From NCBI GenBank assembly GCA_022410635.1, contig JAJVDF010000127.1:372001-436000 (forward strand): a DNA stretch of 64,000 nucleotides, in the 5' to 3' direction. This document shows positions 1-12,040 of this stretch, piece after piece (position 1 is the first letter of the stretch; each line of letters opens with the position of its first letter). The translations under genes and the position numbers were made by a program. The notes beneath the pieces are model-generated. The model did not search any database. It had not been told where the DNA came from and was given only the letters and a program-made list of their open reading frames with translations. This DNA is from Tretioscincus oriximinensis. Taxonomy: Eukaryota; Chordata; Lepidosauria; Squamata; Gymnophthalmidae.

Positions 1-1138
1 ATTAAAAGCAGTGTACTGCATCTAAATTACATTAACCCAGCCTCAACCATTTAATTCTTTCTGGAGTAATGAAATAAAGCAGGGTTTTAAAAAGCAGTGT
101 CAGATAAGCATCTTTATACAGATTATATTTGGTTTTTTCCATTTTAAAAGTGGACTGAAAATGGATTATAATTTAAACCAATTTTAAAGCATTTTTTCAT
201 GTGAAGAATTGAACAGTTAGTGGATCTTTCTTTTCCTGCCACACTAGTTTGGACCAGGGAGAGAAAAGTGTATGAAGAGTCCTAAGGTCCTAGTCATACA
301 TGTGCTTCTAAACCTCTTCAGTAGAACTGGACTGACTGAAGATCCTTTAAAAGCATCTGCATGCCCAAGAAAACCTAAGAAAGCAGAACTCATGAAGAGG
401 GAGGCTTCAGAAACCCATCCATTTCTGACCTTTACTGTGGGTTAAAACACTAGCCTNCATCTTTCCATATTTGTAGATTCAATATTCTCAAAAGACAGAC
501 AGAGCAGATGGATGGATAAATGGACAGACAGACAGAACTATCCCTTGTAAAAGTTTAAGATTTACTGCACACAAAAAATAAATAATAGCCATAATTATTC
601 AATTAAATCTTTTAACAGACAGAATAAATAAATGTTTCTCTAACATGAACATAGGGGTTTTTCCCACCATTGTCTTTCTGCATGAAAGCATTAGATGTCA
701 ATTCTTGCCATGTTTGAAGACTAACTTTTCCCACTCGGTGCATAACTGATAAACACAAAGGTGAGTAATATCCACATATGCATGAGGCTTGCAGCAGCCA
801 GGTACTTTCCATGTACTATTGGCTGAGCAACCTGGGTTCTTAGCAATGATTCCAGAAGAGCTTTACATTGGTTACTAAAAACTGTGACTTTCTGCCTGCC
901 TGGCAAAATGCATGGAAATTTCAAAAGCCAAAAAACTGTTGTTCCCTATGTTTGAAGCTAGTGCAGGCTGGAATGGAACAGATGACATTCCATCTTATTG
1001 CCACACTAGAAAAATAATCTGGTCCAGCTGTGATCCCCTCTGAATGTCCCATATAGAGCTGGCCATACATTGAGATCACAAGGGAAAGGCTTCTTGTAGT
1101 TGCTCATGTTTTAGAGATTTAAGAGGTATGGAACACAG
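1..1138. other. single-copy AT-rich non-coding DNA
   Basis: No gene, exon or recognisable repeat is visible. Frames here are short and lack any protein-like pattern. A short GATG/GACA-rich patch lies at about 505-537. Confidence 0.6.
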
Positions 1139-1400
1139 TATTTATTTATTTACTTTACTATTGAATTTAAATCCTGCCCACCCCACAAAGGGCTCTGGGC
1201 GGCTCACAATACAGTACAAAATATAAAATACAAGATGAAACATATAAAAACCAGTACAATACAATAAAANAGATCCAGGGAAGTATTTTGAAAATTGCAA
1301 ATATTTATTTATTTATTTATATTTATACCCCTCCCCATACCCAGTAAAATTAACAAATTAAAAACAATATAAAAATNCTATAAAAAACAGCAGGGGCTTT
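1139..1400 (-). repeat. two L2-like 3' tails in tandem, minus strand
   Basis: TTTA-rich stretches at 1139-1152 and 1302-1320 each precede a sequence reading as a reptile L2-like 3' tail in reverse: 'atcctgcccaccccacaaag...gggcggctcacaat' in the first, and 'ataccc..cccatacccag' in the second. Each is followed by A-rich sequence containing 'aaaacaatataaaa'-type runs. The family call rests on the shared tail pattern also seen at 16361, 16510, 50225 and 60395. No coding part is present. Confidence 0.5.
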
Positions 1401-2545
1401 CTGTGGTGACCTCCAGAATATGNAATTTCTTCTTGGAAATTGCTTTTGGTATGTAGCTAAAACTTACCTCTTTGATTTTAGTTCCCTCTGAGGTTTGTCC
1501 TTCCAAGAAGGGAAGAAATGAGAGTTCTATTATTAAATGTGTTTTAATAACTTTACTTTTAACTTTTGTAGTAGTTGCTCATGCTGAGACCTTTGAAAAT
1601 AGGTGGATACAAATTTGTAAATAAATTAATATTTGTACAATTTTGAGGAGTTTTATTTCTGGAGAGAAATCCCAAACAACTTTGAATTACATATGCACAT
1701 TGCAAGAGTATAATAAACAATCAGATAAAACACCTTCAGGTTTTACCGTTTGAGAAATTTAAACTTCATTCCTACACAATCATGCATTTAATAGCCAAAA
1801 TGGTGCATTTACTTGTAAGATTATCTGCAAAGCAAACTGTCTGGTTCCCCACTATTTCTTAAGTAAAGAGTAGCTTTAGAATAACATTACACATAGGTAA
1901 GTACATAGTATACTTGCTATATTCATAGGAAAAATAGAGCACATGATTGTTTTCTGTTGAGTCATTACGCTGATAAAATAGGACGAAAGTGCAGCAGAAC
2001 AGAATGGACTATGAGGTTTTTATACATCTCTAGCTATACATCTCTAGTTACGCCTGGTATAAACTGTATCTTGAGTTGCCCCATGAAGACTTTGTACCAC
2101 AATGATACCAACATCATATAGATTCTACCCTACACTTTCATGCAAGTTTAGTGATCCACTCACTAAAAAGGCACATGGTCCCAGATTTTTCAGCCACCTG
2201 TTTTTCAGGTTTCACGCCACACTTTTTCTAAAATCCAATCAATAGCCATCGTAGGGCATTCATTAATGGGAACTTGTTAGATCTCGTAAGACTTCAAGAA
2301 TAAACTTCCATTTCATTGGCTCTTGGAACCAGATGGCACCAGGAAACTGCGCTCACACAGAATTCTGGGACTTGTACTTAGATATTTAATTTGATAAGAA
2401 AACAAGGCAATTAACTTAAATAGCATCTTTCCACAGAAGTAATAGGCAACTGCAAGGTAAGTGGAGACAAACACACAAATGGGGTATTCCGGATTTAAAG
2501 TCAACTCCAGAATAAATGAGAACATGGGGAGGCAGCCTTGGATCC

Positions 2546-2546
<1 letters not shown>
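1401..2546. other. single-copy non-coding DNA
   Basis: AT-rich sequence without recognised repeats. A short duplicated patch 'tacatctctag' occurs twice near 2025-2048. No gene is supported. Confidence 0.55.
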
Positions 2547-2578
<32 letters not shown>

Positions 2579-2640
2579 AATAATTTATATCCCACACACA
2601 CACAAAAATAACACATTCATAAAATGTTTAAAAACATCCA
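2547..2640 (-). repeat. (TTTA)n plus L2-like 3' tail remnant
   Basis: A 30-base TTTA run at about 2548-2577 leads into 'aatttatatcccacacacac' and an A-rich stretch. This is the same arrangement as other L2-like tails in the window, read in reverse, but strongly decayed. Confidence 0.4.
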
Positions 2641-3754
2641 TAACCTTCCACCTTCCCTTCCTGCAACCTATCCACCCTCCTTGGAAGGACAGAATGCAAA
2701 GGAAGATGCAATATTTAAGAGTCAAAAGCTTGGGTGAACAGGTATAATTTTACCAGTTGCCGAATGAGCCTCTGTGTTTATTACTTTTGCTCGCCTTTCT
2801 GAGACACCAAATACATGGTATTGCTTCAGAAAGAATCAAGATATGTTCATCCTACACTGAGCAGATCCATCCTATGGCACTCAACATCTTGTATTTCCAT
2901 TTTCTTTGAATCTTCATTTTAAATGTGAGAATCCAGGAGCCCTAATTCCAATCCAAACATCAGTCCCCCCCCTCTCTCGGGCCATGCCCCTCTGCCACCC
3001 AATCATGTTTCTCNTCTTTTCAAACAGGCCATTTTAAAATCCATAGGCTTTTAATGGCCCTTAGCTCTATCCATCCTGCACGTTCTTCCATTTCCCTCCC
3101 TCCCTCCCTATGGCACATTATGTACTGGTCTAGCATGGGTTCCTTCCCTGGGCAACTGGCTAACAATGCTCCACAAGCTAACAACTGGAACCATGATGAC
3201 AATAGCCACACCATCCTTTCAAATCACATTGCTTGCCTGTCTGCCCACTCTGCACATGCTTTGACACTTAGGGAGCAGGAGCACAGGAAGATGTGACTGG
3301 CTATTACTGTGTGTCCCAGCTCGCCTTCTGAGCTGGACAGCTGGCCACTATTTAAGCCAGCCCCTTCTACTTCTGTCACAGTGCACACATCAAGTACTGC
3401 AGCAGAAGAGAGCACAAAAGTCCACAAATTTTTTAAAAAATGGTTAAAAATAAATAATTTGTTTTGAAAAATTGTAGACTTCCCTAGGAATCTGGGGCGT
3501 AATCCCAAATACCCAGAAGTGATTACACACACNCCAAAATCTGGAAATACTCACCATTCCAGAAAGTATGTTAACAGTAAAATGTCAGGACTTCTTATTG
3601 AAACAATAAAATATAACGTGCAGGGGGCTATAGCGTTTGAACTCTCCCATGTACATATGTAGATAAGGATCTGAACGTGCCTCCCATATTGTGGACCAGG
3701 GAACAGCAGTGTTTGATAGCACACTGATTGGCCTGATCAATAAGGTCTACCAAA
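2641..3754. other. single-copy non-coding DNA
   Basis: A short CCCT run sits near 3093-3110. The two opposed frames near 3054-3532 show no family resemblance and overlap on both strands, as chance frames do. Nothing else is recognised. Confidence 0.5.
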
Positions 3755-4025
3755 TATGAGAACATAAGAGGAACTCTGATGAATTGGGCCAGGGCCCATC
3801 TAGTCCAGCATTCTGTCTCACACAGTTGTATTCGGACCATCTCGAAAAGAAGGCAGCAAAAACCTCACCTGTTTTTGACTCCTTGCAAATGGTATTACAA
3901 GAATACTGCCTATTGCTCCATCCCAGATGCAGTATCAAGAGATCCATCCTAATAACTATTAATATACTTGACTTCCAAGAACCTGTCCAATCCAATCTTA
4001 AACCTATCCATGCTGCTAGTTTGCA
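3755..4025 (-). mobile_element. CR1 LINE 3' end, diverged, minus strand
   Basis: Reading the complement gives the 3' end of a CR1 retrotransposon: the terminus at 3758 ('gagaacataagagga'), then 'ccatctagtccagcattctg', 'gactccttgcaaatggtatt' and 'tgctccatccca' in the same order as the better copies at 5429, 27973 and 56980. Divergence is clearly higher than in those copies, so this is an older insertion. It is 5' truncated, as is usual for CR1, and has no coding capacity. Confidence 0.8.
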
Positions 4026-5428
4026 AAGTGGCTTTGTGCTTTGAAGGGACAGGCTATATTATGACAACAGCACAATTGTTTACAGCTTCGCTTGCAAAGT
4101 CTAAACCTGCTTCAATGCTAGCTGAGACTTAGCCAAGATGATCTGCAGTGATTAGGTATGTTTGTTTGTTGTACTTCTGGAACATACCCAGAGTGTGAAA
4201 CACTGATAGTTTCAAATTGCTTTGTTCTTGACTGGTCTAGATTTGTCACACATCCCCTCCAGTAAATGCAAAACTGGCCTTAGTGATGCTGTCTTCATCT
4301 TTCCCTCAGAAATATTTCAAGGACAGAAGTGATTTATAGTGTTCTTTGATATAATATATTTGACACAAGACAAGCACCAGCAAGTATTTGCAGCCCACTC
4401 GACTCAGCAAGATCCCAGCATATGCAAGTTTGATCAGCCTCATCCTGTCAAGTCTAGTAAAACAGAAATCAATCAGTGAATAGCTGGAGTTAGGTGCACT
4501 TAAAATGAAAAAGGAGAGCCCATTTCCTGCAGAGGGAATGGGGCTCATGAAAGCCTCTGCCATTTTGAGTCTCACAGAAAAACTATCCAAGGAAATAAGT
4601 TTCCAGTATTATTTTTGAGAGACCTGCCTGGAGAATTCGACCCTCTCTGTGGTGTTATGGCCGTCTAGCGTGAGATGTATGGTGTTGATGGCTGGAAATG
4701 GGTGTTTCAAAAGACGAGCTCAGGTCAAAACTAGCCTGACCTTTTGACTCACATTTCCATCTGGACTCCATCAAAAGCAAACCCACACAAGGATATACTT
4801 TCAGTTTTTTAAAAGGCCTTTTTATACCTGGTGTTGCTAACATGGAGCTCACAGTTAATCAATGTGACCAAGTATTTTNATTTGAAATGTGAAGCCGCAA
4901 AAGAGTATCGAAAGCATGTGCTTAAGGGGAAACTGTCCAAATCAGGAACACTTCTGCCTAGGTTGTGCAAAAACACACCACGAGCCAAAGAGAAATCCAC
5001 GTACGAGTGCAATGGATGTTATTAGGCTTTGTCCTGTCAATACCGTGTCTGTTTCATCCCTAAAGGAAAATCCTATAAAGGGGCAAAGAAAAATTTGCAA
5101 AAGTCAAAGTGGTTTGGAGAAGGGTGGGCCAGCAGATTTTCACTGATAGTAATGCTATAATGGAAGTAACTATATGCAACCTTTATGGGGTCCAGGCTGC
5201 TGAACCAATTTTTCCCCCGCTTTCTCTCCANGATGAACACATCAAGGGGTCTTGCTGGTTCTCCCAGTGCCCTTGAACTTGTTCTGTATGCATGCTGGCT
5301 CAGTGACCCTTAAGTCTCCAGCAAGTGCCTTCTTTCAATCATATGAATTGAGTCGTCTACCTAAGACAGCATAAGGTTTTCCCGTGACCCTCTTCCATTC
5401 AAAGTAGCTGTTTGGCAAGCTTGCAATC
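4026..5428. other. single-copy non-coding DNA
   Basis: No recognised repeat or exon. Small frames on both strands around 4306-5146 have no protein-like composition. Confidence 0.5.
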
Positions 5429-6897
5429 ATAAGAACATAAGAAGAGCATACTGGATAAGGCCACAGCCCATCAAGTCCAGTATTCTGTGTCACACAGAGG
5501 CCCACCAGATGNACCTGGGCAATCCGAACAGAGGAAAGCAGAATATGCACCTGTTCATGACTCCCTGCAAATGGTATTTCAGGAGTCCTGCCTGTTGCTC
5601 CATCCCGGAGGCAACTTCAAGACATCCATCCTAGTATCCATTTATACCCTTGGTGTCCATAAACCTGTCTAGTCCTGTCTTGAAACTATCCAAGCTGTCA
5701 GCTACCACTGCATCTTCAGGAAGTAAATTCCACAGGCCGATGACCCTCTGGGTGAAAAAATACTTTCCTTTGTCTGTTCTCACTTTTCTACCCAACAGTT
5801 TTAAGGAGTGCCCTCTGGTCCTTGTGTTGTGTGATAGAGAAAACACTTTTTCTCTATTCACCCTGTCCATCCCATGCATGATTTTGTACACTTCAATCAG
5901 TTCACCTCTCAAANGTCACCTTTCGAGGCTGAAGAGGTCCAGATGTTGCAGTCTGACTTCATAAGGGAGGTGCTCCAGACCCTTTATCATTTTTGTTGCC
6001 CTTTTCTGAACCTTCTCCAGTTCCAAAATATCCCTCTTGAGATGTGGTGACCAGAATTGAACACAGTATTCCAAATGTGGCCTCACCACAGATTTATAAA
6101 GAGGCAAAACAACATTTGCTGACTTGTTTTCGATTCCTTTCCTAATTATCTCCAACATGGAATTTGCCTTTTTTGCTGCTGTTGCANACTGGATTGACAT
6201 TTTCATTGAATTGTCCACCAACACCCCAAGATCCTTTTGTTGCTTGCNTAGAAAAAGCTTAGTTCCCATCAGGTGGTAGGAGTAGTTGGGTTTTTTTGCC
6301 CCATTGTGCATGACCTTGCACTTGCTTAAGTTGAAGTGCATTTGCCACTTTGATGCCCACTNAACCAATTTCAATAAATCACTCTGGAGTGCCTTACAAT
6401 CATTTTCAGTTTTCACTCCCTTCAACAGTTTAGTGTCATAAGCAAACTTGGCTACTTCACAATCCAGATCATTTTTAAATATATTGAAAAGCAAGGGTCC
6501 CAGTACAGACCCCTGGGGTACCCCACTTCTTACCTCTTTCCACTCAGATAACTGTCCATTTAATACTACCCTCTGTTTTCTATCTTTTAGCCAGTTTCCA
6601 ATCCAGGACAAAAGTCTGTCCTCTTATACCATGAGTGTGGAACTTTTTTAGAAGCCTTTGATGAAGGACTTTATCAAAAGCCTTCTGAAAATCTAGATAG
6701 ACAATATCAACTGGATCCCCTTTATCTACATGTTTGTTAACACTCTCAAAGAATTCTAGCAAGTTGGTAAGGCATGATTTACCTTTGCTGAAGCCATGCT
6801 GAATTTCATTCAGCAATGCGTGCTTCTCCATGTGTTTAGTAATTTTGTCCTTAATTATGGTTTAACACTTTACCTAGAACTGATGTTAAATCAACTG
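5429..6897 (-). mobile_element. CR1 LINE, 5'-truncated, minus strand
   Basis: A 1.47-kb CR1 copy. Its 3' terminus at 5429-5445 carries repeated 'cataagaa' units, the complement of the TTCTTATG-type CR1 terminal repeat. The 3' untranslated part runs to about 5630, and ORF2 continues to about 6840 with reverse transcriptase motifs. The 5' end is lost inside the RT domain near 6897, where it meets the TTGA-rich repeat at 6903. No target-site duplication is expected, because CR1 usually makes none or very short ones. Confidence 0.93.
5631..6840 (-). pseudogene. CR1 ORF2 reverse transcriptase, C-terminal part, broken
   Basis: Non-LTR reverse transcriptase that would have copied CR1 RNA at the nick in chromatin (family knowledge). 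Reading 5' to 3' on the minus strand, the first frame (6831-6580) has 'HGFSKGKSCLTNLLEF' and motif A 'YLDFQKAFDKV', with its catalytic Asp kept. A frameshift near 6605 moves to the next frame (6611-5916), with '[14 protein letters not shown]' (motif B) and motif C reading FAYD where the family has FADD, so one catalytic Asp is replaced by Tyr. Next come the CR1 landmarks 'KDLGVLVD', 'RPHLEYCVQFWSP' and 'RATKMIKGLEHLPYEVRL'. A TGA at 5913-5915 then interrupts 'SLER-LRGELIEVYKIM', a likely CGA-to-TGA decay. The last part (5912-5631) ends 'DRFMDTKGINGY' and a stop, the usual CR1 C-terminus. The endonuclease and N-terminal RT are missing. It cannot encode an active enzyme. Confidence 0.92.
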
Positions 6898-6902
6898 CCT
6901 TG

Positions 6903-6958
6903 ATGTTGATTGATTGATTGAATTGATTGAATTCTTTATTGGCCAAGTGTGATTATAC
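6903..6958. repeat. TTGA-rich interspersed repeat end
   Basis: A (TTGA)n patch is followed by 'ttctttattggccaagtgtg', which I recognise from memory as a common squamate interspersed-repeat end. Only about 55 bases are recognisable and its family is not assigned here. Confidence 0.45.
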
Positions 6959-8365
6959 CTGAATATGCTACCACTGATGATGGTACAACCTTAGACCCTG
7001 TTTGTACTGACTCACGTGACCCAGATGAATTGCAAGCTTTGCATGCACACAGTGGTCTCTGTCTATGCAAGTGAATTGGCTCTGCCAGATAATATACCTG
7101 GAATCCCAATTCAATGATTGGCCCATGCCTGTGTCATTGTGCTCCCTGCAAAGAGGCAGAAGCATTTTACAGCAGAAGCTTTGGAAGTGATGTGGAGACA
7201 AATGTGGAGGTAGCTATGGAGGTAAGTTTGCATGTCTCTTACAGCTCTTCTCATGAGCCTATTATTTGTCCTACATGCAAGCACACCATTGTTAATTGCA
7301 TTAGCTAACATTATTACACATGCACGGCAGATTAACATTGTCTATCAGATATGCTTATGGGATAGTAAACTCATAAAAACCACTAGAGAGTCTATACAAA
7401 CAAGTCCTTAGTTTTTCCCAATACAAGGAAACCCTTCCTTATCCTTTTGTTATAGCCTTGAGTTTTCCTGCTTTCTTTTTAGTCAAGCTGTTTTCCATTC
7501 CAATAAAAGACTCTTACTACTCCCTGCTATCTTTCTACTATAGACCAACAGTGTGTTCAAAGATAGTAGACTTGGTTCTAGTTTCCCATTACTTCCAAAT
7601 TCAAATTATAATTACACTCCCAATTCCCAGCATCTCATCCTTCTAACATTATGCTGACCTGGCTGCACATGACCACCTTTTGAAACTGTGCGGTGTTTTC
7701 ACTGAGATTCCATTAACTCCTCAAACCGATGTCAAGACTGCTAAGCCTTGAATGGTCCGGATGCTATTCAACCATAACTACCATCCAAAACTTAGTATTC
7801 TTTACCAAACCATCTTGGTTTGGAAACTGTGCTGGAAATGTTGTAGGATCAGATGTTCTGTTTATAGTGGTCTCGTATTCCTGCCAGCTCCGAAAGACCG
7901 TGAGAACAGACTCCAATACATTTCTTGGTGTCATTCTTCTGGGACTTGTTCTTAACTAAAATGCTTGTTCCAAAAATGCAGCACTTTTACGGGGGTGAGG
8001 GGGTAGGTGACTTCTTCAAAGCTGGTCCCTAATAATTACACAGCACAGATAAACCACAATCTCATATGTGCTGAGTTATGTATAAGACAAACTCTTTGCA
8101 AGATCATGAAACCACTTCCTTTCTCCTCCTGCCCCACCTCCAACTTTGCACGGCTTAAGTCCAAGAGAGTTACATTTCAAAGTCAGCTTCAATTGCTATT
8201 TTATTGACTTAGAAATAAAGTTGAGGCTAAATTAACCACTACAGAAAGTTGTTTTTTTCCTCTCAGTTGTCATACATATATGATTTTAAGAGAATGAATA
8301 TGTGCTTTTTCCCTTTTTTCTTTTTGGTTCTGTTTTTCTCCCTCTTTCGTGATACGATATCGTAT
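6959..8365. other. single-copy non-coding DNA
   Basis: No recognised gene or repeat. A perfect 14-base palindrome, ATACGATATCGTAT, sits at 8352-8365 and carries two CpGs; its role is unknown. Confidence 0.5.
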
Positions 8366-8850
8366 TTCAAACCACAGCCTTAACCCTCAAAACATTCAGA
8401 GAAAAACTATTGAAAATAGCTTGACTACTCCACACAACAGCTGGTTTAGCCATTATGAGATAAATCACATATGGTTCTTTTATACATAAATGCTGCTGGG
8501 AAGAGGAGCGGAGTGAGAGAGAGAAAAAAACCTCAGACAGAGTTAGAAGCCAGCATCCTTGTCTTGCATTAGAATGTGGCAATTATGCACACCAAACATT
8601 AATACGTTTTTGGTTGGAAAAAAAGAATTACTAATGTTACAGGCAGGAAAGATCTATATGACTGTAAGTATATAAAGCACACCCAGATTGCATGAAATCA
8701 GTTTGTAAATGAATGGGATTAAAAGTAGCAGAAGAAAGACAGCCAAGTAGGCCTCATTGGCAAAAACAAACATCCTTTCAAATCCTGAAGCCAGCAGTGT
8801 TGATGACTGCTTGCTTCTCAAGCAACAAGATGAAGTGTCGGAGCACAAAT
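8366..8850. other. repeat-free stretch, candidate conserved non-coding element
   Basis: About 480 bases free of recognisable repeats, with dense short AT motifs such as 'gagataaatcacatatgg'. A regulatory role is inference from composition only; no conservation data are available here. Confidence 0.2.
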
Positions 8851-9477
8851 TCTTCTAGACGGGGCTGCAACNTGGTGCCTCATTAATGCTCTCAATGATT
8901 TCAAGAGATTGGAACTTAATGCGTAAACTGTGAGGTGAAGTACATGATTTTTGGCACAAGTAACGCAAACAATTGCTAGCACCTTGGTCATAGCCAGTGG
9001 TATTTGGCCTGAGTCTGAGCTCAGAAATCATGCTGGCAACATGAAAGGTGATCCAACATTTTTGTAGCCGTGTAAGGGGGACATTGCACTGCTCACCAAA
9101 AGGGTCCATGTGACAGGGGGAAATCTAAGTGACTGCTAACATAACCCTCATTGGCCAAGTGAAAGTGTCAATGTATTTTTGTATGAATTTAAAAAAATAT
9201 GAAAAATATTAATATTTGGTAAGAATTAACAAGTTAAAGATACTTTTCCCAGGGAAATAATTCCAGCAGGAACTAAACTAACACTATATACGGTTGTACT
9301 GATTAAATAAATGAGATACCACTACAAATTGTTATTTTTTTTTTTTCTGGGTGGTGGGGCACACTAGTATCAATAAAAATTAATAAAGTACTAATAGTAG
9401 TACAAGACATAATGAAAGCACTAGAACGAACAAATTTTAATGNATTGTTGGTAAGAACTCTAATTAGAGCACATTAA
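8851..9477. other. non-coding DNA, partly low complexity
   Basis: A poly-T run of about 13 is present near 9334-9346. No gene is visible. A faint 'cattggccaagtg' at about 9150 matches the repeat end at 6935-6951 and may be a relic of the same family. Confidence 0.4.
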
Positions 9478-9681
9478 AACAGTAGCTCAGTTGCTTAGGA
9501 ATTCGTCTCTCGCAACTGAATTGCAACTGAATGCAAGTAGATACATGGGAACCACCATAGCCTGGTGGGGAAGATAGAATGTGAGCCTTCGGGCAAAATA
9601 TATCCTTGTAAGCCGCTTTGAGTCCCTTTGAAAGGTGAGAAAAGCGGGGTATAAGAACCAAGTTCTTCTTCTTCTTCTTCT
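9478..9681 (+). mobile_element. tRNA-derived SINE, subfamily A, internal head deletion
   Basis: The head begins 'tagctcagttgcttagga', an RNA polymerase III A-box in a tRNA-like context. It breaks off after 'attcgtctct' and jumps directly to the SINE body, so the B-box (GGTTCGA-like) is missing. The body has the subfamily A signature 'gggcaaaatatatccttgta', then 'agccgctttgagtccctttg' and 'gcggggtataagaacc', ending in (TTC)5. Without a B-box this copy is unlikely to be transcribed by Pol III. Confidence 0.85.
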
Positions 9682-9837
9682 ATTTGTTTTCCTCCCCTTG
9701 AAGGTATGCGTTGAAAATGAAGACCACAATGAGTAAAGGCTGCTGAAATTGCCTGATGGTACCATTGGGTTTCTAGCCTCTGCCCCTGGCGCAGAAAGCA
9801 TTTCAGGGCATTTGAGGGAGCTGTGGAGAATAGCCTC

Positions 9838-10018
9838 TTTGGTGTGTAGTGGCTAGAATGATGGACTCTTATCTGATAGTCTCCTGGCTCAATTGCACAA
9901 TCCATGTTGACTTTGAGCCAGTCACATTTCTTTAGAACTACCTCAGACCCACCTACTTCACAAGGTGTCTGTTGCGGAGAATTCACATTGAGTACATGGA
10001 CTATATTATCCATGTAAT
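9838..10018 (+). mobile_element. tRNA-derived SINE of a second type, diverged
   Basis: The head 'gtgtagtggctagaatgatg' is A-box-like. 'ttgactttgagccagtcaca' and 'cacctacttcacaaggtgtc' follow, which are the body of the common squamate MIR/L2-tailed SINE. The B-box region is degraded. It lies 160 bases after the preceding SINE, in the same orientation. Confidence 0.65.
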
Positions 10019-10319
10019 GGAATCATGCCCACTTAAATGTCAGATGTTCCAAGTCTTTAGCTATTCTTGCTTTGTATGTTCCATCAAACGTGTCTATTGG
10101 GTTTCATGAATTTGGGTGATAAGAAGGCAGGATCCAGAAACTCAGTCTAAAGGAATTTACTACATGAAGAGATAGTGAAAGTCACCCATCCAGATAGCTT
10201 TAAGAAAGATGGAGAACAATTTTATCAGTGCCTGGTAGAATGAATATCTAGTTCTAGTTGGGAAGACTGCCAATTTCAGGGAACTGAGAGTGGGTGAACT
10301 TATTCTTCATCTGCTTAAG

Positions 10320-10410
10320 ATGCCCCAAATCAATTGACAGACCACTGTGAGGATGAACTAGACAGACTGTGGTCTGATCCAGCTGGGCCATTCCTATGTT
10401 CTCTTACAAC
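10320..10410 (+). mobile_element. CR1 3' tail fragment, plus strand
   Basis: 'ctagacagactgtggtctga', 'tccagctgggccattcctat' and 'gttctctta' follow the order of a CR1 3' terminus (…GGTCTGATCCAGCAGGGC…TTCTTATGTTCTTA). Only about 90 bases can be recognised. Confidence 0.6.
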
Positions 10411-11644
10411 TGCTAGGATATCTTTACTGAATATGAGCAGCAACTCTACAAATCTTGAACTCATGGGAATAAGGGTGATGCATACCTGTTTGTCTTCTGG
10501 CTGGAACTGCCCAAATTCAAAGGAAAGGGGCTAACTGATGATAAATAAAGCATTATTTAATGACATANTTACAAGCATGCCACACACTATTTAAATTCCA
10601 AGGGAGTGGAAAACGCTTTAGCCCCTTAAACAGGAGTGATAACTTTGGTCTTGCCTGTGCTAAACATTAGTTGTTTAGAATGTTATAGTAGCTGGTGAGG
10701 AGGTCATTATTATTTGAGCTCTCAAGTTTGGAAAATTCTGAACTATCATGGTTGTACTTAAACAATCACTATAATTCACTGGTAGTTATTGGATTTCCCT
10801 TTTTTTTATTTCCCATCATGTGTATCTATTTTTAAGTAATGCTAATGTGTGGCTAGGTAGAAAGCCATGGTTATTTAAGAGATGGTAACCTGTGTTTCTT
10901 ACCTTTTCAAGCAAATTCTTAAGTCTCAAGTGGAAAACACTCAGTATTATTTTCAACAAAATAGCTCTACTACTTAGTCAGACGTTGAGCTAAGTCGAGC
11001 AAAACTGCAGCTCTTCCTGTCAATTTCAACAGCCGAGGAAATTCAAACAAGAACATGGCTGTGCTCTAGTTTTATCANATTAAAAGGTTGATGCACCTTC
11101 GGAATGATTCCAGGCAGCAATAATAATAATTTCCTTCCCATTGCACTTTTCACCAAACATACAACTTGGTCCCATTCCTTCTGGTATTTCCTTCCACAAA
11201 GCAAAGGAAAGTTTGTTTCAAGTCCAACTTCTTTCCCATGCAACTTTGATATCTATTCCTTTTTCAAGCAACTCATCTTTTATTTTTTCACATTTTTTTN
11301 AAAAAGAAAGATTAAATTCATTCTTCAGGAGAACAGAAAGTTTAAAAGTAAATGTGTTCATTGAATTTTTTAACTTTGAAACAATAAAAAAAGCAAATTT
11401 TCCCTTTAATGAGCAATTTTTTAATAATTACTTACAAACTCTGGAGGGAGGGATGCAGAGTCCTGTGTTTGTTAGTTTGTTTTATTCGCATTTTGTTGTT
11501 GTTTTTTTAAATTATTATTTATGGTTGTTTTGTTTTGTATTGTTAATAAAAATAAAAAAAGTAAATGTGTCACTGTTCCAATATTCTTTGCAACAATGAG
11601 GGACTATGAGAAGTGATGGCATTCAAATAATTTAACAACCAGTT
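10411..11644. other. single-copy AT-rich non-coding DNA
   Basis: Strongly AT-rich, especially 11280-11570, with T and A runs. Frames here are artefacts of low complexity. No gene is visible. Confidence 0.5.
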
Positions 11645-12040
11645 CTCTTAAGTGATGACAGTGGCAGCCTCTGAGCTTCACAGGGGGTTTGGTGACAGAC
11701 TGCACAGAATTATTTTGGCAATTTTTACCTTCATTAATGACTCCATTTCCCCATGGGTACCACAATGTTTGGGGAGCTCNACCCTCTGTTCCCCCAACAT
11801 GGTGCTACCAGTGCCGCCTTCTTTCCCAGCAAGGGGAATGAAGGAGGAGCCATCCGCTTGGCTGCTTGGAGAGGGGATGGCACCGGTAGCACCATGTTAG
11901 GTGAACTGAGGGCAGAGTTTCCCCAACATGGCGGTCCCCGGAGCCATCAATGAAGGTAAAAATTGCCGAAATAACTCTATGTGGTCCATGACTGTAGAGC
12001 GCTCAGTGGCCACCGCTGAGTGATGACATTCTAGGAAGCA
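11645..12040. mobile_element. large imperfect palindrome, candidate foldback DNA transposon
   Basis: The left arm 'ttttggcaatttttaccttc' (11712-11731) is matched by the complement of 'gaaggtaaaaattgccgaaa' (11953-11972). Inside, 'ccccaacatggtgctacc' (about 11792-11809) pairs with 'ggtagcaccatgtta' (about 11884-11898). Outside, 'gtgatgacagtggcagcctc' pairs loosely with 'gtggccaccgctgagtgatg'. Arms extend over more than 150 bases each with many mismatches. There is no coding capacity. A non-autonomous DNA transposon is the simplest reading; target duplications are not clear. Confidence 0.6.

Noticed and set aside
5631..6840. Domesticated host reverse transcriptase
   Set aside because: Frameshift, in-frame stop and a lost catalytic Asp show simple decay.
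8352..8365. Perfect 14-base palindrome as a protein-binding site
   Set aside because: One such palindrome in 64 kb is not surprising and nothing around it supports a function.
9495..10013. 172-codon minus frame
   Set aside because: Runs antisense through two SINE copies; no domain resemblance.
11141..11599. 152-codon plus frame
   Set aside because: T-rich, Phe-rich translation of AT-rich DNA with no family pattern and no splice context.
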